Shown here piece by piece: positions 12,901 to 21,500 of a stretch of 64,000 nt of DNA. Source of the stretch: Rhea pennata. Its lineage: Eukaryota; Chordata; Aves; Rheiformes; Rheidae. Under the pieces are notes generated by a model. The model was not told the origin of the DNA and searched no databases. It was given only the letters and a program-made list of their open reading frames with translations. The position numbers were made by a program, and so were the translations under genes. Every line of letters starts with the position of its first letter. The first letter of the stretch is position 1. The DNA lies in contig NC_084667.1 in NCBI RefSeq assembly GCF_028389875.1, forward strand, positions 65,016,570 through 65,080,569, in the 5' to 3' direction.

Positions 12901-15186
12901 TCTATTTGTCTTTCAATGCTCCAATGCTCCCCATTGAAAAGAACTTGCCCAACTTATAGTCACTATCAATGCCAGAGGGTGAACATAGATCTCTGCAGTA
13001 TTGTGTGTTCCAGTAAATATCATCTACCAGCAAAATCCAGCCTTCCTCAGACCTGCAATACTGTCTAGATCCTTTATAAGCAACCAGAGGATCTGAAGTA
13101 CAAGGAGATGTCTTCTGGCCCTCTGATGGCAGGGAAGAATTTCCCATTAGGCCACACTTTAGGATGAAATGAAGGCATGACTAGATGGAGGGATATGGTC
13201 AGCTGTTCAGGATAAATCCAGCAGGACAATCAAGCGTGCTGTTTACCATCAGGCAGGTGAAATCCTTCTACAGAGGCTGATGTTAGGTTGGGGGGTTTTG
13301 CTGAAGTGAGGTACAAGCTAGTTCTGTTGCTGGAGAACAGCAGAGGCAGCTCATTGGAGCTGCACACGGAGGAGATGGCTGGCTGGCTGGAAGGGAGAGC
13401 ACCCTTCATCGCGTTTGGAAAGCTGAAGCCAGGCTCAGCAGGAGTCATCCTGTTAAATAGCTTTAATGGTACCAGGAATTTGCCCTGCTAGGGAGGCCCA
13501 GGCAATAAAAGGAGAAAGAACCGTTTGAGCAACAGCTGTCATAGATTTGCTCCTGGCTTAATCACTCACTGTCCACCACAATATTGTGTTCAGATGCATA
13601 TTACAGCCTCTGGACTACTGCCCATCCTATATGAGTGTGGAGTAACTGTGTTACAGTCACTTAGGTTACTAAATTTTTAGATCTAGTTTTATGTGGAAAC
13701 GTCTCACTGCCCGGAGCCAGGCAATTTCCTTTACAGCTTCGCTTCCCAGCAGGTGGTGCACGTGTAAGGAGAAACGTTCCCGGTGAGATGGTTTCCAGCC
13801 ATCGCTCAGTGTCACTCTCAATGCCGGACGTGCAAATACATCGCGCGGACTCCATTCGGAACCATGTCCTCTTTTACTGGTGACAGATCGCAGCCCCTCG
13901 TGGGCACACTTCCCTGCTCCAGGTCCCCTCCTAGCGCAGGAGGGAGGACGGCGTGCTCTGTAGTGGCAGGAACGCCAGGAAACACTGAGAAGCGACTTGC
14001 CGTTCCTCAGTGCACCTTGAGGAAGGGCGAGCAGCAGGAACGGGCTTCTTGGACTCTAATGATTCGGAAGCCAGATTCTGACCTGCTTTCACAGCTTGCT
14101 CATTCCCTCCAGTCCTTTCAGGTTCGCTCTCCTGCGCACGTCCTTTGCCCTCACGCAAGCACCTTTCACGCTGCTCCGAGGTCAGGATCAGGTCTCACCC
14201 TCTGTAGTGTAAACCTGCAGGGCTCTGCTTTACTTGCCACAGTGTGCGCCTGATAACTGTCGGCATAGGACTGGAAAGGTGTAATTGAGGGCAAAAAGTC
14301 TTAAACGAGGGATGATCTTGTCTGCCAATGAACTTCTATCAGGAGGGAAGGGGATCGACTTAGTTGCTCCTTCTATTCCTTCGCGTTTCTTAGCATCATC
14401 GTTCCTCTGCTTGAGAATAAAAATGAAACTGGAAGTCCCATTACAGCAGGAGCAATTGCAGGGCATGGTTACCATTCCTGAAAAGCCTGGGCTGATTTTC
14501 TCCGGCAGGAAGGCTGCTCTGGTGGGGAGGATGTTAGCCTTGGTCTGCTCCGTCACAGGCATGCTGCAATGGTCAAGACATTAGAGATTACGTGCTACTC
14601 AGATACTGATGCATTAGGAGTCATTTAAGCATCTCAGATAGGAATTTGCTCCCTGGGCATGCAATATGGGAATCCTGCCTCCTACGCGTGTGGGGCAGCT
14701 GTTAAATCACACTTCACCTTGCCAGACTCCATAATTTTAATGAATGTAATCCTGAATGTATTATGCTTGGCACTGCCCAGCCCAGAGCATCTGGGTTGGT
14801 CTGGCAGGGATCTTTCAGGGACTTCTTTACATGAATCCAGCTGCCCTTAGCAATTTCCAGCTAAGCCCTATGGAACTGAGCATGCAGCTCAGCAAAATGA
14901 AGACAAAAAAATTTTTTTTTTCTTTTTTCTCCAAGGAAATACATGGGATAGACGATTCTCAGGGCAACACGATGGGGCTGAATCTTCTGCAAGCAAGAGC
15001 AGTAAAGTTGACATGTGGTTCTGTCGGGAGCAGCCTACAAGAGACTTGTTCTGGGATAGCTCCAGCACTGACTCGGAGGGCTGGGAAAGGGAAAGGAGGA
15101 AGTTTTATCACAAACCTACACTTACAAGAACCAAGACGGAGAGAATTCCTCTCTTTGATGAGTTTATTTTTGATAAAGATTTGTAG
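712..15186 (+). CDS. CCDC198: CCDC198 (C14orf105/FAME), complete six-exon coding region
   Basis: Joined exons 712-916, 3305-3387, 8471-8548, 9796-9894, 10789-10951 and 14936-15186 give 879 nt, that is 292 aa plus TAG. The human protein, as I recall it, has 296 aa. Recognition rests on ordered landmarks: N-terminal MGLSSSRTRHRVTKVAPVQ, RQLPPLRETGYGR (exon 1), DTSIIKQHPP (exon 2), KLEP and PKAK (exon 3), RRQHLHKLQMLDL (exon 4), HREAKINKQ (exon 5), and WDSSSTDSE with TERIPLFDEF near the C-terminus (exon 6). The family is the DUF4619/CCDC198 group. FAME has been linked to energy balance and kidney physiology, but its molecular activity is poorly defined. Gly2 followed by Ser6 fits an N-myristoylation signal, so membrane attachment is likely. 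The middle is basic and probably helical, and the end is acidic and serine-rich. Sequence between the anchors is strongly diverged from human, but every splice phase fits. Confidence 0.93.
947..964. promoter_or_regulatory. 18-bp perfect palindrome, TAAT/ATTA type
   Basis: TAATAATTGCAATTATTA equals its own reverse complement. It combines paired homeodomain TAAT/ATTA cores with a central TTGCAA (C/EBP-like) core. It lies 31 bases after the exon 1 donor in a GC-rich surrounding. A regulatory role is inferred from motif and position only. Confidence 0.45.
2341..2440. repeat. Long hairpin: 38-bp inverted repeat with a 24-nt loop
   Basis: The left arm at 2341-2378 and right arm at 2403-2440 are reverse complements at 36 of 38 positions. 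On the + strand RNA the two differences give one G-U wobble and one A-C mismatch. The loop is 2379-2402. The arms are GC-rich and lie in CCDC198 intron 1. I see no clear target-site duplication, so this is not an obvious MITE. It could be a fold-back duplication, a hairpin RNA precursor, or an assembly artefact. Confidence 0.9.
3305..3387 (+). CDS. CCDC198: CCDC198 coding exon 2
   Basis: The acceptor is ATCCCCAAG|GG and the donor CCTCAA|GTAAGA. The first two bases complete Gly69, followed by residues 70-96. The peptide contains SFNTMLEKGDTSIIKQHPPR, which aligns with the human FDIPLEHRETSIIKRHPP segment. The phase (2 in, 0 out) fits exons 1 and 3. Confidence 0.92.
4549..4568. repeat. 20-bp perfect palindrome
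   Basis: GAGCAGCCTCGAGGCTGCTC is its own reverse complement with no spacer, centred on CTCGAG. It lies in CCDC198 intron 2 and its function is unknown. Confidence 0.85.
5735..5766. repeat. T22 followed by G10
   Basis: A run of 22 T joins directly to 10 G. Such junctions are hard to sequence and often vary in length, so exact counts here should not be trusted. Confidence 0.85.
8471..8548 (+). CDS. CCDC198: CCDC198 coding exon 3
   Basis: The acceptor is GGACTTGTAG|AAG and the donor GCAAAG|GTGAAT, both at codon borders. It encodes residues 97-122, starting KLEPAGLLAAEKL and ending ATPKAK. Human has KLEP and HKAK at the same places, while the middle is strongly diverged and about three residues shorter. 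Position, phase and the two end motifs support it despite its small size. Confidence 0.85.
8549..9795 (+). other. CCDC198: CCDC198 intron 3
   Basis: The intron runs from GTGAAT to TTATAG. It contains an (AAAT)n tract at about 8903-8924. I see no other gene. Confidence 0.85.
8903..8924. repeat. (AAAT)n microsatellite
   Basis: About five tetranucleotide units in CCDC198 intron 3. Confidence 0.8.
9796..9894 (+). CDS. CCDC198: CCDC198 coding exon 4
   Basis: The acceptor is ACCTTATAG|GCT and the donor CAAGAG|GTAAGG, phase 0 on both sides. It encodes residues 123-155, starting ALEKRGQTLKH and containing RRQHLHKLQMLDLNRRHQE. This matches the charged helical segment of the human protein (VLEKK ... 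RQYLHKMQVLEM) and is probably part of the coiled-coil region behind the gene name. Confidence 0.92.
9895..10788 (+). other. CCDC198: CCDC198 intron 4
   Basis: A short intron from GTAAGG to AACTCAG. Open frames across it are read-through from exon 4 or chance; I see no repeat or other gene. Confidence 0.85.
10789..10951 (+). CDS. CCDC198: CCDC198 coding exon 5
   Basis: The acceptor is AAACTCAG|GCT and the donor CTGTG|GTAAGT, phase 0 in and 1 out. It encodes residues 156-209 and the first base of Gly210. It begins AGLKRNLHREAKINKQ, aligned with the human MELKKSLHGEARINKQ block, and continues into a polar, probably disordered stretch. Confidence 0.93.
10952..14935 (+). other. CCDC198: CCDC198 intron 5
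   Basis: This intron runs from GTAAGT to CTCCAAG, with a strong pyrimidine tract before the acceptor. Many short open frames occur on both strands, but none shows a recognised domain. I see no convincing transposon. Confidence 0.85.
14936..15186 (+). CDS. CCDC198: CCDC198 coding exon 6 (last)
   Basis: Two bases complete Gly210, then residues 211-292 and TAG. It contains WDSSSTDSEGW, an acidic serine cluster typical of casein-kinase-type phosphorylation sites, and the conserved C-terminus TRTKTERIPLFDEF, matching human TRTERIPLFDEF. The acceptor follows a long T/C tract. Confidence 0.94.
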
Positions 15187-15765
15187 TCACATGTTGTGGG
15201 ACGAGAGTGATGCGCTGAAGAAACAACCCAGAGTGCTCTGGTTGGGCTGGAAACCCCCTGGCTGGATATATCGAGGGTAAAGACATGATGTTTGCAGTAA
15301 GCGGAATTTCTGTAAGTGTGAGCCAGTGGAAGGGCTACTGGGGAAAAAAAAAAAAAAAAAAGACATCACTGATGTGGAGTGAATGGTGACTGTTTTGGGA
15401 GTGTGCCTTAATTAAAATATCTGGAAAAAAATAGCTTGGACTAAGCAACAGTAAAGTAAGGGGTGGAGGGAGAATGAGAAAGTTGGCAAAACAAACAAAC
15501 AGAAGCTTCAAAATGTTCTGGGTTAACCCCAGTTATTAAGTTCAACTTGAAAAGAAATGTTTTGCTTCCGTTTGGAACTTTTAACTTTAACTTCCTGTTT
15601 GGCTTTTCTTTCTTTTCTTTTTCTTTTCTTTTTCTTTTCTTTTTCTTTTCTTTTTCTTTTCTTTTTAATGTCCTTTTCTAAACCACAAAAATCCAGTTCA
15701 ATAAGGAAAGGTAAAATGATTGGCTTAGAAGAGCTTTAAAATAAATATTCTGGCATTTCTAAAAT
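15187..15765 (+). other. CCDC198: Probable CCDC198 3' UTR
   Basis: An AATAAA hexamer lies at 15740-15745, followed by T-rich sequence, about 555 bases after the stop codon. The interval includes an A18 run (15344-15361) and a long pyrimidine tract (15604-15666). The end is inferred from the hexamer; other sites further downstream are possible. Confidence 0.45.
15604..15666. repeat. (TTTTCTTTTTC)n pyrimidine tract
   Basis: About 63 bases of uninterrupted T and C with an 11-base period, in the likely CCDC198 3' UTR. It has the mirror symmetry of sequences able to form triplex (H) DNA. Confidence 0.85.
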
Positions 15766-18274
15766 TCCATTTTGACTTTGTTTTTCTAATTTCCACCTCC
15801 TCTCCCACTAGCAGACACAGTAACATGTATATTGTCTTCAGTACTAAACTCCAATTTTAGAGATATTCTTCTGAAAAAAAAAATGGCCTTTACTCACTTG
15901 CTTTCTCTGTTCAGGTTCAACACTGTGCAGTGAATGGTGGAAACGAAGGGATTTCTATCACCTCACACAGGCCCGTAACCCACTGCGAGCAGCGTGCTGG
16001 TCTAGGCTATGGCACCTACTGGCAATGCGACCTGCCTGCCTGCAGCAAGCTGACAGTCCCAAGTACGTGCAACATGACAGTTGTATAAAGGTTACTAGAC
16101 ACATCAAAGAGAACCTTGCAGTTTCCATCCCTCTTAAACTGCATTTTTTCCATAAAATTCTTTATTTTTTCCATATAAATCTGTTCATTATCTGAGAGTC
16201 AACTTTGTTCAGTTCTCCTGCCTCCTATCTAGTTATCTTTGTAGGTCTCTAAAGGCCACCGCTGTAAATGTGCATGAGCTTTGTGGAAGAGTGGAATAAG
16301 TCGTTCAAGCATATACACAAAATGATTCTCTGGGATTTCAGTTACACATCACGGAGCTATTTTAATGCAGCAGGCTGGGATAGGCAGGATACTGGTGCCT
16401 CAGAAGGAAAGGAGGGAGGGAGCAGACTGCCAGTCCTGATCCTGGCAGAAAGACCTGCCTGATTCTTAGCATGAATTTCACCTCTGCTTGAAGTTGCGGA
16501 GCACGTCATGGTGCTGAAAGGCGTTAACTCTTCCTCCTACCTCCTTTTCCTGCTTGCCTTGCCAACTTGCTTTCCACTTGGTCTCTCTAAAACCTGCCAC
16601 AGGGTACAACATCTTCAGCTTGTTGGCCTCCAGACTGCCCATCAGCTAAGACCAGCTAGAAATTGCATATACTCATATGCACAGGCGCACAGTGAAATAC
16701 CACAGGCTTTCCATTGCCCGTCACTGCCTTTCTCTTGTCTAACCATCACCTAATTAACTCAAGATCCGGACTGCTGTTTGCCCGTGTTTCTGTGCTGTGA
16801 CTTGGTTGGCTTCACCTCAGCTGAGCTACTTTTGTTTTCCAAATATATGAGAAGGGAATCAGGTCTGTTCCTCTCCCCTGCTCACCAAGGGTTCAGCGCA
16901 AGATAGGAACTCTATAAATAACAAACAAATATCAATACTGTCACAGCAGCTTTCATTTTCTGCAGCTGGAAATCTTACTGTCTTATTTTTCAAGGTAGGT
17001 CATCCAGAATGACTGGATCTAGAGTAACTTCTCAATTTTCCAGGCTAACACAGGGTTTGGATAGCTCAGGTCAGGTGAAGCATAGCCTGCATCACTGTTA
17101 TGAACCTGAGCTAGCTCCCACAAAGCTGTCTTGGATGTGTCTGTACTGCATCCTCAGGTTTACATAGTCAGAAAAAGAACAGGAGAGACATTTTTACACA
17201 TGATCAGGGAATTAGAAATCCATGGTTGACTCAGTTTCAATGGAAATTAGGTTTTTGTCTCTGCCAGGATTTATTGAAAAACACAGGCAAAGCAGGAGAT
17301 GGAAATCACAGCCAAAGCCCCTAATCAAACCTGGAGCCTCTAGCACAGCTGCCCAGCATTCAGCTATGCTGTGCTGATTTCATCTCTCTCTTTTTGACAT
17401 CTCTGCACGTATAGTCCACTGCAGCATGTCTGCGTGTTTCGTGGAGGAAACTGCTCTTTGGAGAAAGCCTGTGTGCTGCATGTAATTTCCCTGAAAGGCC
17501 AAGAAAACAAACCCCAACACAGAGAAGGAGAAATAACTGAATTGATTTTAATGAGAAAGGAGAACTGCTAGTAGCTAATGAATCCGTGTCTGGATTCTGC
17601 GTTTTTTAAAAATGCCCCTGAGAACTTTGCTCATAAACATGGTCATCATGCATGATCTGAAAATATTGAGAGCTTTGAATTTGATGTTGAGGGTATGCTG
17701 AAAAGGTCAATGATGTAATGAGCTGGAACAATTAATCTGGCACTTATCTATACACCTGTCCTCTTAATGACTTGACATATCTCCCTTCTGTGTTCCCATC
17801 TGTCAACAATTAAGCTATAATTGGTGGAAATGCAATTTATCTCAAATAGAGTTGATTAGTTTTCCAATAGTGAACACTGCACACAGAGAAGAGTACGTGG
17901 ACCAGTCAATCTATATCACATACTGCACAGAGAAGAGACTCTGAGCATTAATTTATCAAATTGCAGCACACAAAATTTGTTCTTATGGAAGCAATAAAAA
18001 CAGCAGCCCTGCTTTCTACTTCTGGTGCTCAAAATTGTTTGATTACGCTGCTTTCAATTGTATTAATTCATCATAACCTGCAGAGAGGCAGATGACAACT
18101 CATTCTCTTCTAATGCTTTCTAACATCCTTCTAGAGGCTGGAGATTAAAATATTTTCCTTATTATTAAAGGTGAAGCTTAGACTTTTCTACAAATTACGA
18201 ATGAAAGGAAAGAAACAATGCATATGCTGCAATTCAGCAGTGAAGATTTTGGAGAAGTGTTTGCCTTCGAATGG

Positions 18275-18302
18275 CTCCCAGTTTCAAACTGGGAGTTTGA
18301 AA
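18275..18302. repeat. Two overlapping perfect inverted repeats
   Basis: CTCCCAGTTT and AAACTGGGAG (18275-18284 and 18286-18295) flank one base. TTTCAAACT and AGTTTGAAA (18282-18290 and 18294-18302) flank GGG. The right part of the first hairpin is the left part of the second, so only one can form at a time. Confidence 0.85.
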
Positions 18303-18558
18303 AAGTTATTACCACGTCATCATTTTAAGGGTGTGCCACTATAGTCAACTATCTAGAGGATTAAATTTGCCACTCAACATAGCCATCTACAACCACAGTC
18401 TGTAGCACTGATCACACACAGATTCAATGCGATTCACAAGTAACAGAAACCAATGTCTCTGTTTTAGCCGAGCCCATCTGCCTCAGCCCCAGCATCAAGA
18501 GCATGCCTCCATGTAGAGGCCACATTTCCAAGTTTATAAATCCCTCCATACAACAGTG

Positions 18559-18578
18559 TTTTTTTTTTTTTTTTTTTT
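18559..18578. repeat. T20 homopolymer
   Basis: Uninterrupted run of T in intergenic DNA. No SINE body was recognised beside it. Confidence 0.85.
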
Positions 18579-21500
18579 AGACGGAGAGATCATTTAATGG
18601 GTCAGTTTTTGCGTTTCCTAAGGACCTCAGAGCTGAAGTGCAGTTGTAACGTGAGCAAGGAACGTGTGTTCATTTAGCAAATACCCTCTCCTCTCAGCCA
18701 GTTGTGCTGTGATGACCGAAGTGATGGCCTATTATAGCCTAGAAAGGCAGTTTAAAATTCACTTTGTAATTATCTATATGGACTGTGTGAAACAACTTCC
18801 TAGTGCAAATAACCATCGTGTTGAATTCAGCACATATTATCAGTACCTGTGACCAAGATATTGCAGATGCTTCCTCCCTCACGTACGTGGGCTGGAATAG
18901 TGCCATGTCCCATCTGGCAGGCACTGCTGCAGGATGAATTTTAAAGGATAACAACTAGACCACGAAAGAAGGAATTTTTTCGTGGTGCGGAACAATGCAT
19001 GGAAGTAGAGTGGGATTTGTCTGACCTAATTCTAGATATATAAAAGTTATGAAGCTAATACCCAGCACTCATCTATTCTGCTTATAGCTCAGAGTGTGAC
19101 AGCAAGAGAAAGAGGGAAAGGCATTTCCAGGGGATGATATTTACCCCATGTCTCAAGATGGGATGAATTGCCCTCAGGAGAGGGCATGCTCTCCTCACCA
19201 CCTAAAAAAGGTGCTTCTATGACTACACAGAGGAACTGGAGATGAGATGCAGGAAGCTCAGTCTAGAAGCTGTCATTTTTCACCAAATTCCAAAAAAATG
19301 GAGATTTTATTCTGTTAATCACACGGCCACAGTTATCAGCAGACGGCATGGCCCTGAAGTAAGGGTAGATGTAGGTTGGATAGGTTGCTGCACTGAAGCA
19401 CAAAGGCATTTGGTCTTCCTGGCGAAATGGTTGTAGGACGTTTTTGCTGCTGTTGGTGATATGGTCAGAACAATGCAAGTTCCTTGTCCTTTAGCTCAGA
19501 ATTAGCTGAGCTGGTTTTGCTAAAATGTTTAAACAAAACAATAAGGTTCAACCTGAAGCAGACAACTGAGCTGGGCAATGTCAGCACTACTGGTGCTGGC
19601 AAAGGTATTTGCAATTAAACCTGCAACTTATAACTGGAAATGTCCACGAACCTTACCTCTGTATTCAAAACAGCAGAACGTTGCTTCAGAGATCTTGTGG
19701 CCTGTGTTGCTACAACAGCTCTACTATTGTTCCGGAGCTGAAAAAAGGTTTACTTACACTTATTCAAGAGAATTGTTAAGTAAATACAGTTGAATAAAGC
19801 TCAAAGCCACACTAATTGGATCTCATCAAATAGTCTGGATTAATGTGTTTATCTCGTCTTCCTGTGCTCTGTCCCACCTGGAGCTCAGACTATTTGAACT
19901 CCTCAGGAATGCAAGTTTTCAGCATTGTGCAACATCCCCCTCTTCCCCAAAACACACATGCACAAGCAGAAATACCACCATCAAAAGCACCAGGATATAC
20001 TCACTAACCTTATTAAATCTTTTATCTCCACTGACTCACTCAAAGGTGTGTGGCAGGCACCTGGGACTACTTCAATCTGCTTACACAAAGCTGCAAGAGA
20101 AAAGAGCCCAAGAACATCAGCTTGAGCAGCTCCGTTTCAGCCTGTACATGAAGATTAGAGTATTATCATCAGTTTGAAAAATATCAACCTTGGCAGGTTT
20201 TGGGTTGTCTAACCCAGTAACTTCGGACTATGCAGTGATAGCACAGCCCTAAACTTGTCACAGCTGAACATTAGAAGCAGTGATTAAACCATCTGCAAAC
20301 CAGCTTTCTTAAATTAACTCTAAACGATGGTGCAGAGGGCCATGCGATGAATAAAGAGGAGGGAGGCAGGAGCCCACTGCTCAGTGGGCCAGGGCAGATC
20401 TGGAGTTTTTCTCCCCTTTACCCAGCAGAGATCATTGGGCAGGTAAAGCCATTTCAGGTCTATGGGAAGTTCCTGCTCCCATTCCCATGGTTCTCTACCC
20501 AGATCCTGCAGGCCATGTGGGACGCTGCCATTTCTGGGATGTTCCCTCCTTCCTAGCAGTCTTAGTGCAAGGATCGCTGGTCTAGGGGGTTATGTGACCC
20601 ATGACAGCTCCTGTTCCCGCAGGAGCAGGAAAAATGTTTATTCCTTGGTTAGTACAAGGGTTGTAGGTTTTTGCCACCTACTGACGTGTTGTGGGAATGT
20701 TTGATCCTGCAAATTCCTGCAGGAAGGCTGAACTGTGCACTGGCTCTGTGTGATAGAGCATCTAGCACCCTCCAAGCAGCTTTCCCAGCTGCCTCCCTGG
20801 CAGGACTCCTCTGTCCCAAAGTGAGGGGAGCTGGAGAAGCCAGTGCCTCCCTGGACCAGCCACTCCATCCATCAAGGCAAAACTGGGGAGCTCCTTGAAT
20901 AATAACCAAGGACCCGGTTGTACACTCACAAAGCAGTAGAGAGCTTTTAGTTGCCATGTGCGTGATGATAGCGGCACCTCCATAATACAGGGTACATCCT
21001 CAACATGGCATAGGGAGGGTAGAAGTACGCCTTGAGATGAGCAATACATATCCTTCAGCAGAAGAGCTCTGCACCTTGCCTGAGCACTGCTTAAGCATCG
21101 TTTAAATCCTGTTTTGAAGGCTGAAGCAGTGCATGAAGCTAATAGTGGTAAATCACTGCTCAGCATGAATTTCCACTTCCACTAAGGAGCCAAGACTGCA
21201 AACTTGTGTCTCCTGCCAGAGACTTTGAATTAGGGGTCATCCGTGTAGTAGCACTTCTGACGGGGTTCTCATCCTGTTATGGGGTTTCAGTTAAGCTTAG
21301 CTGAGCTAACTTCTCTCTGTGCTTAACAAATACACTTGCCCTTGGCCTCCCAATGACTCTTACCCAAAATACAAGCCCTTACAAAATATAAGACCTTATC
21401 TCTTGGTACTAAGAGATACCTGTGTTGGTTCCCATCAACCTTAAATCTGGGGACTCCTGTATCTGCTCAGAGCTCTCTCATTTAGGTCCACAATGTGGTT

